Source: Massilia sp. Bi118
GTDB taxonomy: Bacteria; Pseudomonadota; Gammaproteobacteria; Burkholderiales; Burkholderiaceae_D
Length of the DNA: 64,000 nt
NCBI RefSeq assembly: GCF_918697865.1
Contig: NZ_CAKKMV010000009.1
Coordinates: 124,001 to 188,000, forward strand
Reading direction: 5' to 3'
Shown: piece after piece, positions 44,394 through 55,477 of the stretch
Numbering within the stretch: the stretch's first letter is position 1
Layout of the letters: each line of letters begins with the position of its first letter
Position numbers and translations under genes: made by a program
The notes under the pieces: model-generated
Databases searched by the model: none
What the model was told of the DNA's origin: nothing
The model's input: the letters and a program-made list of their open reading frames with translations, nothing else

Positions 44394-45830
44394 ATGCAAA
44401 AACTGAAGGTCGATGTCGCCGTCGTCGGCGCCGGCACCGCGGGCCTGGTGGCCTACCGTTCCGCGAAAGCCCAGGGCGCGCGCGCCGTCATGATCGAGGG
44501 CGGGCCCTACGGCACCACCTGCGCGCGCGTGGGCTGCATGCCGAGTAAACTCCTGATCGCCGCCGCCGAGGCTGCGCACATGATCGATCTCGCCCCCGCC
44601 TTCGGCGTGCATGCGGGAGAAAAACGCGTCGACGGCGTGGCCGTGATGGAGCGCGTGCGGCGCGAGCGCGACCGCTTCGTCGGCTTCGTGCTGGAAGGCG
44701 TGGACAGCATCCCGGACGACGACAAGCTGCGCGGCTATGCGCGCTTTACGGGACCGCATACGCTGGTCGTGGACGAGCATACCGAAGTCGAGGCCGCACG
44801 CATCGTGATCGCCACCGGTTCGGCGCCGACCCAGCTGCCGAAGCTGCAGAACGTCGGCCCCGGCGTGATCACCAGCGACGAGGTGTTTTACTGGCAGGAT
44901 CTGCCGCGCTCGGTGGCCGTGATCGGCACCGGCGTGATCGGGCTGGAGCTGGGCCAGGCCCTGACTCGCCTGGGCGTGCGCGTGAGCGTGTTCGCGCGCG
45001 GCGGCAGCGTGGCCCAGCTGACCGACCCGGCGGTGCTGCGCAACGCGGCGCGCGTGATGGCGGACGAACTGGACCTGCACTTCCAGTCCGAGATCGTCGG
45101 CGCGGTGCAGGACGGCGACGAGGTGGCCCTGACCATCCGCCAGAACGGCGAGGAACGCGCGATGCGTTTTCAATATGTGCTGCAGGCGGCCGGGCGCACG
45201 CCCAACGTGGCCGGGATCGGCATCGAGCAGCTGGGACTGGCGCTGGGCGCCAACGGCGTGCCGCTGTTCGACAGCCGCACCATGCAGTGCGGAACCAGCC
45301 ACGTCTTCATTGCCGGCGACGCCAACAACGAGCGCCCGGTGCTGCCGGAAGCGGCCGACCACGGCAAGATCGCCGGCGACAATGCCGGGCGCTATCCGGA
45401 CATCCGCCCGGGCCTGCGGCGCGCGCCCCTGACGATCGCGTTTACGGAACCGAACATCGTCAGCCTGGGCGCCAGCTACAAGCAGCTGTGCGCGCCGGGC
45501 AAGCCGAAGTTCGCGATCGGCCAGGTCTCGTTCGAGAACCAGGGCCGCAGCCGCGTCATGTTGCAGAACAAGGGGATGCTGCGGGTGTACGGCGAGTACG
45601 GCACCGGGCGCTTCCTGGGCGCCGAGATGATCGGCCCGCGCACGGAGCACATCGGCCACCTGCTGTCCTGGGCCGTGCAATCGCGGCTGACGGTCGAGCA
45701 GATGCTGGAGATGCCCTTCTACCACCCGGTGGTGGAGGAGGGCGTACGCACCGCGCTGCGCGACTTGGCCGCGAATATCGTCAAGGGTTGCAGCGATATC
45801 GATCCGGACGAAGTCGAACCCGGGACGTAA
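44394..45830 (+). CDS. Dihydrolipoyl dehydrogenase-family flavoprotein disulfide reductase
   Basis: 478 residues. FAD motif VVGAGTAGLVA (about residue 10), redox-active disulfide TTCARVGCMPSK (Cys43, Cys48), NAD(P) motif VIGTGVIGLELGQAL (about residue 178), and the C-terminal dimerisation domain with YHPVVEEGVRTALRDL supplying the catalytic His-Glu pair. No lipoyl domain or 2-oxoacid dehydrogenase genes are nearby, so its partner is uncertain. It could be a stand-alone lipoamide or related reductase. Confidence 0.88.
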   Translation: MQKLKVDVAVVGAGTAGLVAYRSAKAQGARAVMIEGGPYGTTCARVGCMPSKLLIAAAEAAHMIDLAPAFGVHAGEKRVDGVAVMERVRRERDRFVGFVLEGVDSIPDDDKLRGYARFTGPHTLVVDEHTEVEAARIVIATGSAPTQLPKLQNVGPGVITSDEVFYWQDLPRSVAVIGTGVIGLELGQALTRLGVRVSVFARGGSVAQLTDPAVLRNAARVMADELDLHFQSEIVGAVQDGDEVALTIRQNGEERAMRFQYVLQAAGRTPNVAGIGIEQLGLALGANGVPLFDSRTMQCGTSHVFIAGDANNERPVLPEAADHGKIAGDNAGRYPDIRPGLRRAPLTIAFTEPNIVSLGASYKQLCAPGKPKFAIGQVSFENQGRSRVMLQNKGMLRVYGEYGTGRFLGAEMIGPRTEHIGHLLSWAVQSRLTVEQMLEMPFYHPVVEEGVRTALRDLAANIVKGCSDIDPDEVEPGT

Positions 45831-45832
45831 GG

Positions 45833-45857
45833 TAGGGTGGGCACGGTGCCCACCCTA
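45833..45857. terminator. Perfect palindrome between convergent genes
   Basis: TAGGGTGGGCAC and its complement GTGCCCACCCTA are separated by a single G, directly after the flavoprotein stop and 2 bp before the end of the convergent AtaL-like gene. It probably folds as a bidirectional terminator. A tract of A residues at 45867-45872 would read as U for the minus-strand message only upstream of the stem, so strength is uncertain. It may also be a dispersed palindrome of this genome. Confidence 0.55.
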
Positions 45858-45859
45858 GG

Positions 45860-46345
45860 TTAATTCAAAAAACTGGCGTCCAGCTTGCCCTCGGACGCCA
45901 TCTGCCGCACGATCTTGACCGTATCGATATCGGCCTCCTGATAAGCCGATTTCTTGAAATCCTCGTACATCTTGCCCATCTCGTCGCTGGCGCCGGGATT
46001 GCCGTCGTCGTACAGGAAGCGCAGCCACATCACGCCTTCGCTCGGCGCTTCGATGGTCATGGTGAGCCTCGACGCCGCGATCTCGCCCTGGGCCGGGACT
46101 TCGAAGCGCACTTCCTGCAGCGGGGTCAGGTAGACGACGTCGTCGATTACCAGTTCGCCGTAGCGCAGGCGGCGCGCGAAACTGCCGCTCTCAAGCTCGA
46201 CGATCGTGCATTCGTCCAGGTGGGGCACGAACAGCTTCGGATCTTCCGCGCGCAGCACCAGGCCGCGCCACAGTTGCTCACGGGTCATGGTGTCGGCCAG
46301 TGGGTTGAGCGGGTCGTTAATCTCGATCAGGTGTTCAAATTTCAT
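45860..46345 (-). CDS. AtaL-like (DUF1857) SRPBCC-fold protein
   Basis: 161 residues, no signal. The start KFEHLIEINDPLNPLADTMT and the TREQLWRGLVLRAEDPKLFV segment mark DUF1857, a START/SRPBCC-like fold able to bind a hydrophobic ligand. MWLRFLYDDG and the C-terminal helix complete it. Function is unknown in bacteria. It is a single gene, convergent with the flavoprotein and divergent from rep. Confidence 0.85.
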   Translation of the reverse strand: MKFEHLIEINDPLNPLADTMTREQLWRGLVLRAEDPKLFVPHLDECTIVELESGSFARRLRYGELVIDDVVYLTPLQEVRFEVPAQGEIAASRLTMTIEAPSEGVMWLRFLYDDGNPGASDEMGKMYEDFKKSAYQEADIDTVKIVRQMASEGKLDASFLN

Positions 46346-46523
46346 GTTCTATCTCTCGCGCAGGGCGTACTAAAGCGGTTATATGGTGGCGGATGCCGTG
46401 CTGACAAGCCGCAACACAATCTGTTTTTCTGAAATGATTTTAGCGCGCGGGCCTCAGCTTCGTTAAAATGCTGAGCTCAAATGTTGAGCTCACCTCACAG
46501 GCAGTCCTGCAGGAAACATCCCC

Positions 46524-48581
<2,058 letters not shown>

Positions 48582-48775
48582 TTTCAAGATAGGAACATTT
48601 ACTCGACGTTAATATGGTTTTGGCGTCAGTAAACGTTCAATATCTTTCGTTGCGTAGAAGCCTTGGGCAAGTGGCAAGGAGGTGCGCACGATTGAAATCT
48701 TATTTGACTTCAACTGTTGAGCAGGAAATACTTTCCTGAAGTGATTTTGTCACAATCAACATAGAAGTTAATGGC

Positions 48776-50938
48776 ATGGCAACCGTATCCGACATCACCA
48801 TCACCCCGACTTCCGGGCTGAACCATATCGACGCGCTGCTCGATAGCGGTCCGGACTGGAATTTCCTGACGCCGCCGGGCAACACGCTGTATTACACGTT
48901 CTCGATCACGTCCGGTAACGAGGCGGGGCAAGGGGGCCAGGAAGCGTTCACGTCTGCGCAGCAGGTGGCAACGCGCAGCGCGCTCGCCTACATTTCGAAA
49001 CTGACCGGGATCCAGTTCACGGAAACCGTCAATGGCGCCGACGCCCAGATCCACCTGTGTAACGTCGACCTGCAGGGTTCCAATGTTACCGGCCTGTGCA
49101 GCTGGCACAGCAGCTACAGCTATGCGGGAACCCAGCTGGTCAGCTACGACGCCGATGCCTACGTCTATCTCGACAATGTGGAGTGGTTCGCGCAGAACCG
49201 CAACCTGACCCCGAGCACCTACGGCTACGAAACCCTGCTGCACGAGCTGGGCCATGCGCTCGGCCTGAAGCACCCCTTCGACGACAGCATTCACCTGCCT
49301 GCGTCGCAGGACAACACCAACAACACCCTGATGTCCTACACCGACGCGGGCAGCGCCCACTCGGTTTACAGCCAGTACGACATCGCCGCTCTCAACTGGC
49401 TCTACGGCGGCGACGGCCTGGGCGGCGCATTGGGCATCAATTCAACCACCGGAGCCCGGTATATCACGGGCACCAGCGGCGCAGACACCCTCACGGGTAC
49501 GGCCGCCAATGACAAGCTTGAAGGCGATGGAGGCAATGACATGATTGATGGAGGAAGTGGATTCGATACCGCCGTGTTCCGCGGCGTCCGCAGCAACTAC
49601 GCATTCAGCGCGCTCGCGAACGGCGACCTGACGGTGACGAGCCTCGACGGCATCGACGGCATCGACACGCTGCGCTCGGTCGAAGTGCTGCAGTTTACGG
49701 ACATGAGCGCGAGCCGCGCAGACTTGGTCGACACGACTGCGCCGGCCGTGCCGACCATGGTAGTGACCAAAAACGTCAACGGCTATGCGACCGGCAGCAC
49801 GCCGCTCGTGACCGGCAAGGCCGAAGCCGGCTCTACGGTTAAGGTCTTCACCAGCGGCAGCCAACTGGTCGGCACAACCACCGCAGACTCCAACGGCCTG
49901 TACACGCTGACGCTCAATAAATTTTCTGACGGAACCAATTATCAGGTCTACGCCACGGCAACTGATGCTGCAGGAAACATCTCGCTTAGCAGTAATGTGG
50001 TGAGCTTCAATATTGACGGCACTGCACCGGTCAAGCCGAGCTATAACGATCCGACCTTGAACTCGGCCGGCAACCAAGCCACTTTCATTGGCACGGGCGA
50101 AGCCAACACTACAATTGAGCTATTGCGTGGTGGCGACCTACAGACAATTGCGCGCACGACGGTTGGTAACGACGGCAAATGGCAGCTTGAAACGTCTCCA
50201 CTGCCGAACGGCAATTATACGATCAGCGTTGTTTCCAGCGATCTCGGCAACAACAGCACCAGCGCTGCAAACCGGACCACCTTAACGGTCAACAGCGCGG
50301 CGAACATCACCGGCACCGCTGCCAACGATACGCTCAAGCCTGGCGCCGGCAACAATGCGGTCGATGGCGGAGACGGACTCGATACCGCCGTCTACGCCGG
50401 ATCGCGCAGCGGCTTCACGCTTGCCCAGGAAGCCTGGGGCTATGGCGTGACCAACACTGCCGGCACCGACCACGACTCCCTGATCAATGTCGAGCGCGTG
50501 CATTTCGAGGGCGACGATTCCTGGGTGGCGCTGGATATCGATGGCACCGCGGGCCAGCTGTTCCGCCTGTACTCGGCCGCGTTCGGGCGTGAATCGGACA
50601 AGGTTGGCATGGGCTTCTGGATCTGGCGCATGGAAACCGGCAGCAGCCTGAACACGGTGGCGCGCGAATTCATGACCGGCCAGCCGGAATTCGACGCGAA
50701 GTATGGCGTCAACCCGACCGACGCCACCTTCGTCACCAATCTGTACAACAACGTGCTGCACCGCGACCCCGATTCGGAAGGCTTCCAGTACTGGATCAAC
50801 GCCCTGGCCGGCAATCCGAACAAGGCCGAGGTGCGTGCGCAGGTGCTGATCGAGTTTGCGGACAGCATCGAGAACCAGACGAACGTCGTCGACAACTTCA
50901 AACTGGGCATCGACTACGTTCCCTGGGTTCATGCCTGA
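48776..50938 (+). CDS. Serralysin-like M10 metalloprotease with RTX, Ig-like and DUF4214 domains
   Basis: 720 residues, no Sec signal, as expected for type I secretion. Zinc motif HELGHALGLKHP with ligands His156, His160 and His166, and a MSYTD Met-turn near residue 189. Calcium-binding RTX nonapeptides follow (LEGDGGNDMIDGGSGFD, about residues 248-265), then two Ig-like repeats (about 325-505), a second degenerate RTX patch (GAGNNAVDGGDGLD), and DUF4214 (about 580-700) with the phrase LFRLYSAAFGRESDKVGMGFW. Likely a secreted protease. The C39 exporter at 62992 is not the matching transporter type; a proper type I system is not in the window. Confidence 0.9.
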   Translation: MATVSDITITPTSGLNHIDALLDSGPDWNFLTPPGNTLYYTFSITSGNEAGQGGQEAFTSAQQVATRSALAYISKLTGIQFTETVNGADAQIHLCNVDLQGSNVTGLCSWHSSYSYAGTQLVSYDADAYVYLDNVEWFAQNRNLTPSTYGYETLLHELGHALGLKHPFDDSIHLPASQDNTNNTLMSYTDAGSAHSVYSQYDIAALNWLYGGDGLGGALGINSTTGARYITGTSGADTLTGTAANDKLEGDGGNDMIDGGSGFDTAVFRGVRSNYAFSALANGDLTVTSLDGIDGIDTLRSVEVLQFTDMSASRADLVDTTAPAVPTMVVTKNVNGYATGSTPLVTGKAEAGSTVKVFTSGSQLVGTTTADSNGLYTLTLNKFSDGTNYQVYATATDAAGNISLSSNVVSFNIDGTAPVKPSYNDPTLNSAGNQATFIGTGEANTTIELLRGGDLQTIARTTVGNDGKWQLETSPLPNGNYTISVVSSDLGNNSTSAANRTTLTVNSAANITGTAANDTLKPGAGNNAVDGGDGLDTAVYAGSRSGFTLAQEAWGYGVTNTAGTDHDSLINVERVHFEGDDSWVALDIDGTAGQLFRLYSAAFGRESDKVGMGFWIWRMETGSSLNTVAREFMTGQPEFDAKYGVNPTDATFVTNLYNNVLHRDPDSEGFQYWINALAGNPNKAEVRAQVLIEFADSIENQTNVVDNFKLGIDYVPWVHA

Positions 50939-51001
50939 TCGCAGGTGTCGCCGTTCACGAGCCGCTGTCATAATGCGGCTCTTCTCATTTCAGGAACTGC
51001 C

Positions 51002-51205
51002 GTGAGCGACGAAGACCGTTTCATCGATATCGAAATCAAGGTGGCGCACCAGGAAAACCTGGTCGAGTCGCTGAACCAGACCATTTATGAGCAGGGCCGC
51101 CGCATCGACCAGCTCGAAGCCATGGTGGCCAAGCTGGCCGAGCACATCCGCGTCCTGCGCGACGCCGGTCAGGGACCGGTCAACGAAAAGCCGCCTCACT
51201 ACTGA
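51002..51205 (+). CDS. slyX: SlyX family protein
   Basis: 67 residues from a GTG at 51002 with AGGA at 50992-50995. Heptad-patterned coiled coil through most of its length (FIDIEIKVAHQENLVESLNQ, RRIDQLEAMVAKLAEHIRVL) and a short Pro-rich tail ending PPHY, as in SlyX. Function is unknown even in E. coli. Confidence 0.88.
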   Translation: MSDEDRFIDIEIKVAHQENLVESLNQTIYEQGRRIDQLEAMVAKLAEHIRVLRDAGQGPVNEKPPHY

Positions 51206-51449
51206 GGCAATCTTTGTAGCTATCGCGCAACAGCGTATATGCGCCAAATTATGCGGTATGCATCGTTTGGCAAATTAATCATATATTTCGTTTTATCTAC
51301 GGCAAGTAGATGCGCCATAAATGTTTTTAGTTACCAATTTCAACCGGAAACTGCTGTACTGTAGAGCTAGCTGCCGCTATTATCGCCGGACGATGTAAAT
51401 ACAATCAGATCCGTCAATTTCGACGGTCAACTGGTCCGGCGAGGTCGAC

Positions 51450-52667
51450 GTGAAAGCATCTGTTCAAACCACCAAAAAAATATCGAACACGCCCACGTGG
51501 ACGATGCCGGCGACCTTGCCTGCACAGCGGCGCACCGAGGTGGCGCAACGCTTCGAATTTTTCGACGTCACCCACGACCATGACCGATCCGATGTCCAGG
51601 CGGCATGGCGCCAGCTGCTGGAAACGGGCCACAGTCCGGAAAAGCTGTACCAGCTGCCGGCATTCTTCAAGTACATGATGGACACCGCCAGGCCCGGTGA
51701 GGCAGCCTGCGAACTGCATCTCGTGCGCCGCCGCAGCGATGCCAGGATCGTGGGCGTGGTCCCGGGACGCAAAGCAAAGCACAAGATCGGTGTCCGCCTC
51801 GGCCCGCTGACCCTGTTCGAGCGCGCCGTTCCGGTCTACCAGGTGCTGGGCAGCGTGTTGCTGCTCGACGCAGGCGAGGAAGGGCTGCCAGGATTCGTCC
51901 TGAAGAACCTGCTGCAGCGCCATCCCGATTGCCGCGCCCTGCTGATGCAGGCCATGCCCGAAGAGCTGGCCGGCAGCACCGGTCACAAAGGGCTGTCCAG
52001 CCACATCATGCATGGCTGGCGCGACTGCCATACCGTGCCGCTGCCTGCGGATGTCGACACCTACCTGCAAAAGCTCAGCGCCAAGAAGCGCTACAACCTG
52101 TCGCGCCAGGTGCGTCTGCTGGCCAAGGAAGCAGGCGAAGTCCAGCTGATGCGGGTCGAACATCCGGACCAGGTCCCGGCCCTGATGGACGCCATGCGCA
52201 GCCTGCTGAGCGACGCTGAACTCGCCGTCCAGGCGACGCAGGCAAGGCTCGAAAGCCTGGCCCGCCACGGGCTGCTGCATTCCTACGTGCTCCGCTGCGG
52301 CGAGCAGGCAGTGGCGCTGGTACTGGGCACCCGCTCGGACGATGTATGGCACGTGCACAATATCTCCTGCAAGCATGAATACATGAACCTGTCGGTCGGC
52401 ACCAGCGTCGTTCACCTTGCCCTGCAGGATACGATCGCCAACGGCAATTTCATCCATGCCGATTTCGGCTACGGCACCCCGAACCAGGAATTCCGCTCCA
52501 CCCACGTGCTGCAGCGGCGCGGCAAGCTGCTGCTGTGCCGGCGGCACGGCATGGCCGATCTGCTGTTCAGCCTGCATGGCGCCCAGGACCGGATGAACGA
52601 AGCCCTGATTGGCCGCGTCAAGGGCTTCCGCAGGTGGCTGAAAGAGCGCAGGCGGGTAGGCGCCTAG
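51450..52667 (+). CDS. CelD/BioF2-type acyltransferase (GNAT superfamily)
   Basis: 405 residues from a GTG, with GAGG at 51441. The body matches the Acetyltransf_6 (BcsL/CelD) type: VDTYLQKLSAKKRYNLSRQV (about 200-220), an acidic helix LMDAMRSLLSDAELAVQATQ, then the acyl-CoA-binding half with SYVLRCGEQAVALVLGTRSD, LSVGTSVVHLALQDTIANG and HADFGYGTPNQEFRS. Relatives act in polysaccharide or wall-peptide modification. A 62-residue double-glycine peptide gene lies just beyond it on the opposite strand. Confidence 0.8.
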   Translation: MKASVQTTKKISNTPTWTMPATLPAQRRTEVAQRFEFFDVTHDHDRSDVQAAWRQLLETGHSPEKLYQLPAFFKYMMDTARPGEAACELHLVRRRSDARIVGVVPGRKAKHKIGVRLGPLTLFERAVPVYQVLGSVLLLDAGEEGLPGFVLKNLLQRHPDCRALLMQAMPEELAGSTGHKGLSSHIMHGWRDCHTVPLPADVDTYLQKLSAKKRYNLSRQVRLLAKEAGEVQLMRVEHPDQVPALMDAMRSLLSDAELAVQATQARLESLARHGLLHSYVLRCGEQAVALVLGTRSDDVWHVHNISCKHEYMNLSVGTSVVHLALQDTIANGNFIHADFGYGTPNQEFRSTHVLQRRGKLLLCRRHGMADLLFSLHGAQDRMNEALIGRVKGFRRWLKERRRVGA

Positions 52668-52709
52668 GCCGCAGACCGGGGGCGCATCCCGCGGCATCTT
52701 CGGCCGGGT

Positions 52710-52898
52710 TCAGATCACCGGGATATGCAGCTGATTGTCGTCGCCCAGGACCAGGCCTTGCCAGGTTGCTGGCTTGCCCGTTATTTCCCACGCTAGAATC
52801 TGCTGGGGTGTACGCCCCATGCCACCAACAAGGCCGGCCATTTGGTGCTTGTCGAGTTCCCTGGCAATGGCCAGGTCTTTGATCGTCAGCTTGTTCAT
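52710..52898 (-). CDS. Double-glycine leader peptide (bacteriocin-like), 62 aa
   Basis: 62 residues, preceded by a strong GAGGAG. The start MNKLTIKDLAIARELDKHQM is a charged amphipathic leader ending AGLVGG at residues 21-26, a double-glycine processing site. The remaining 36 residues (MGRTPQQILAWEITGKPATW then a hydrophobic end) have no cysteine. The leader has the DL..x..EL..MxxVxGG pattern of peptides exported by C39 ABC transporters. No exporter is adjacent; the nearest is at 62992. It may be a lone substrate of that or another exporter. Confidence 0.65.
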   Translation of the reverse strand: MNKLTIKDLAIARELDKHQMAGLVGGMGRTPQQILAWEITGKPATWQGLVLGDDNQLHIPVI

Positions 52899-53219
52899 TT
52901 CAGTCTCCTCAAGTGGTTAACAATCCTGGGCGCCGCACCGGGCACATTAAAATTCGATTGCAGGAAGCGTGCCTGGGGCATATCTCGCTTGTTTGGCGAT
53001 AGATGAAGGACTTGGGAGCATCACCTGTTGGTTTGGCTGCGACACTGGTGCCGATTGTGTTGGTGGCCTTCGAACATAATTGCACGAGGAGGAATGATAG
53101 GCAGGAGGTCGTCACCCCTTTGACGACTTGCGCCCGAACTCAGCAGGCCGAACGCTGTATAGTTCAGATAAGCAATCTTTCTAACTGAACATTTTACGGC
53201 CGTCGCCGGTGGACTTGAC
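52899..53219. other. Intergenic region with no recognised feature
   Basis: 321 bp, less GC-rich than the surrounding core genes. Apart from the upstream ribosome site of the double-glycine peptide I see no credible gene or strong hairpin. It must hold that peptide's promoter on the minus strand and possibly one for the next gene on the plus strand. Confidence 0.4.
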
Positions 53220-53903
53220 ATGGGTTACGACTACGGGAGCTTTTCGAAAGCTGGACCTCGGCTATTGAAGCCAGCTGTGCAGGAACTAAAGTTCAAGCAA
53301 CTGAGTGGCGTCGCGTTTGCGCGCGATCGGAGCCAATGGGTTGACGGCATTCTGCTCCAGCAGAGTGCACATGGAGGGGGCGACTTCTGCGTCAATGTCG
53401 GCATAGACGTGCCCGCGCTTGATGACTTGCGGATGCGAGCCCCCGCCGAGCGGCAATTCGGCCTGCTCATATGGGGGCGACTCGGACCGGACGGCGTCGA
53501 TGACGGAACCTGGTTCCCCGCTTCGGACAAGGTCGAACTGGAAGCAAGCATGAGAGAGGTCCAGTCTTATCTTCCCATAGCCGAGGCCTGGTACAGGAAG
53601 TTTCTCTCGATAGAGGATATCGCCGCCGAGTACTTGAGGCGAAACGACCTCACGCATATCGAAGAAGACGAACATTTGTCGACTGTGGCAATCACCAATT
53701 ACGGCTTGTTGTTACAGCTTGCGGGCCATCTGAGCGAATCGCGCAGATGGCTCGAGATTGCGCGGGCACAGTGGGCGTTTGTGGTTCGCGAAAATCTTCG
53801 GCGCTTCGACAAGAGAAAGCCTGGCAAAGAGGCACTGTCTTATCATCAGTCAGACTTGGAACAGCTCCGTGAAGTGGAGGCCATGCTTGATCGAACCGCG
53901 TGA
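53220..53903 (+). CDS. Hypothetical protein, possibly DUF4304-related
   Basis: 227 residues, no signal or membrane segment. The N-terminal half (LKPAVQELKFKQLSGVAFAR ... ILLQQSAHGGGDFCVNVGID) resembles the opening strands of DUF4304 proteins, but the match is loose. The second half is helical and charged. Codon use is visibly less GC-biased than in the core genes, suggesting acquisition. Neighbours are equally unusual. Function unknown. Confidence 0.6.
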   Translation: MGYDYGSFSKAGPRLLKPAVQELKFKQLSGVAFARDRSQWVDGILLQQSAHGGGDFCVNVGIDVPALDDLRMRAPAERQFGLLIWGRLGPDGVDDGTWFPASDKVELEASMREVQSYLPIAEAWYRKFLSIEDIAAEYLRRNDLTHIEEDEHLSTVAITNYGLLLQLAGHLSESRRWLEIARAQWAFVVRENLRRFDKRKPGKEALSYHQSDLEQLREVEAMLDRTA

Positions 53904-54063
53904 AGTAAGCTTAAGGGCTGCCGATGAAAACATAGCGTCATACTGCTTTCTCGGCTCGTGGTTGACGCTTTTGGTCATGACAGCCTTCAGCTCGAAATCG
54001 CTTCTCGACATCCAGGGGTAGGGCGGCATGTAAAGTAGTGCTACCGATATCTGTGGAGATTAC

Positions 54064-54220
54064 ATGGGCAAAAACCGACTGGCGTCATCGTCATCATCAT
54101 GGTGCTGGAACTCAAAGTCCCGCACAGCCCGGATTTCCGCGCGCTATTGCCGCTATGGCCTGTCTTCATGAGCTACGTGCTGAGTTTCATCTACGTCGGC
54201 ATCTACTGGAACAAGCACCA
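54064..54220 (+). pseudogene. Broken partial copy of the TMEM175-family gene
   Basis: About 155 bp closely match 54722-54890, the start of the intact TMEM175 gene downstream: both contain the stretches GTGCTGGAACTCAAAGT, TTCATGAGCTACGTGCT and ATCTACGTCGGCATCTACTG. The copy keeps an ATG but lacks about 20 bp after the sixth codon (the region coding EAFSDG), which shifts the frame, and it ends after the second helix. It is followed directly by an unrelated lipoprotein gene. Confidence 0.8.
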
Positions 54221-54263
54221 GTATAGATATCACCCATTCTTCAGCAACTTGCGCACAGCATTA

Positions 54264-54671
54264 ATGTCGTCGGTTTGCCTACTTTTACTGTCTGGTTGCA
54301 GTACTGTCGTGTCCGACGACAGCAAACAACCGGTTTTCGCGCCATATATAGGAAAATCGCTTGCTTTACAGCGCAGTCAACGATTGTGCGAAATGCCGGA
54401 CGATCATAAGGTTTACGCGGTTCGTCGAGTCAAACTGGCAAGTCTGACCGAATATTGTCCTAAGCAATTGATAGCGCTCCCCAGGGGCACGGTCATTACG
54501 ATTGATGGGGTATCGAAACGATGGATGCCCGTGTCTGGCGCATTCTGGTACGCGCTTGGTCATGTGGCCGGAACGAATTATGACTTCGAGTATCCTTGGG
54601 CCTATATCTATACCGTGCGAGCGCCCTGGGAGCCAGATACTGTGCCGGAAAAGCGGCCACCTCCCGGATAG
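54264..54671 (+). CDS. Small putative lipoprotein, unknown family
   Basis: 135 residues from the ATG at 54264; a TTG at 54249 would give a more normal signal start (Met-Arg-Thr-Ala-Leu-Met). The lipobox LLSGC puts Cys12 (or Cys17) as the lipidated residue. The body has three further cysteines and the segment YAVRRVKLASLTEYCPKQLI, with a Pro-rich end. I do not recognise the family. Base composition is lower in GC than the core genome. It sits between the broken and intact TMEM175 copies. Confidence 0.6.
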   Translation: MSSVCLLLLSGCSTVVSDDSKQPVFAPYIGKSLALQRSQRLCEMPDDHKVYAVRRVKLASLTEYCPKQLIALPRGTVITIDGVSKRWMPVSGAFWYALGHVAGTNYDFEYPWAYIYTVRAPWEPDTVPEKRPPPG

Positions 54672-54721
54672 CGAATACGCGTCAAACAACTTCTGATCAA
54701 CCGGCTGAGAAGGAAGCAGAA

Positions 54722-55339
54722 TTGGGTAAAAATCGCCTTGAAGCCTTCAGCGACGGCGTCATCGCCATCATCATCACCATCATGGTGCTGGAACTCAAAG
54801 TTCCGCACAGCGCCGACTTCCGTGCGCTGCTGCCGCTATGGCCCGTGTTCATGAGCTACGTGCTCAGCTTCATCTACGTCGGCATCTACTGGAACAACCA
54901 CCATCACATGCTCCACGCCGTAAAGGAAGTCAGCGGCGGCATCCTGTGGGCCAACCTGCACCTGCTGTTCTGGCTGTCCCTGATTCCCTTCGTGACGGCC
55001 TGGATGGGCGAGAACCATTTCGAGACCGGCCCCACCGCCGCCTACGGCTTCGTGCTGTTCATGTGCGCGGTGGCGTATGCGCTACTGGTGCGCGGCCTGG
55101 TGCGCAATCACGAGAAGAACACGACCCTGGCGGAGGCCATAGGCGACGACCGCAAGGGCAAGATCTCGATCGTGCTCTACCTGGCTGGCGTGGCACTGGC
55201 CTGGTTTGCCGCCTGGCTGGGCTTCCTGGTCTACGCGGCGGTGGCCGTGATGTGGCTGATTCCGGACCGGCGCATCGAAGAGAAGGTGGTCGAGGAAATC
55301 GAAGAGGAAGAGGCGGCCGCCGAGCGCGAGCAGCAATAA
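54722..55339 (+). CDS. TMEM175 (DUF1211) family membrane protein
   Basis: 205 residues from a TTG with AAGGAAG just upstream. The start KNRLEAFSDGVIAIIITIMV carries the RxxxFSDG motif that lines the pore in bacterial TMEM175 potassium channels. Six hydrophobic helices follow (about residues 8-26, 40-57, 72-95, 105-128, 155-172, 173-185). The C-terminus is strongly acidic (KVVEEIEEEEAAAEREQ). A truncated duplicate lies 500 bp upstream. Channel function is inferred from the family. Confidence 0.85.
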   Translation: MGKNRLEAFSDGVIAIIITIMVLELKVPHSADFRALLPLWPVFMSYVLSFIYVGIYWNNHHHMLHAVKEVSGGILWANLHLLFWLSLIPFVTAWMGENHFETGPTAAYGFVLFMCAVAYALLVRGLVRNHEKNTTLAEAIGDDRKGKISIVLYLAGVALAWFAAWLGFLVYAAVAVMWLIPDRRIEEKVVEEIEEEEAAAEREQQ

Positions 55340-55477
55340 GCGTCTGCGTTCAACTACATACGATATACCCGCGACATTTCCGATGTGACGACGCGGCAAT
55401 AACCCTGCTATGATCTTCCGCGCCCTTGCTGCCGGGCCCGCTCCGGCAGTGTCCATACAGTGTCCGTGAAAGATCGC

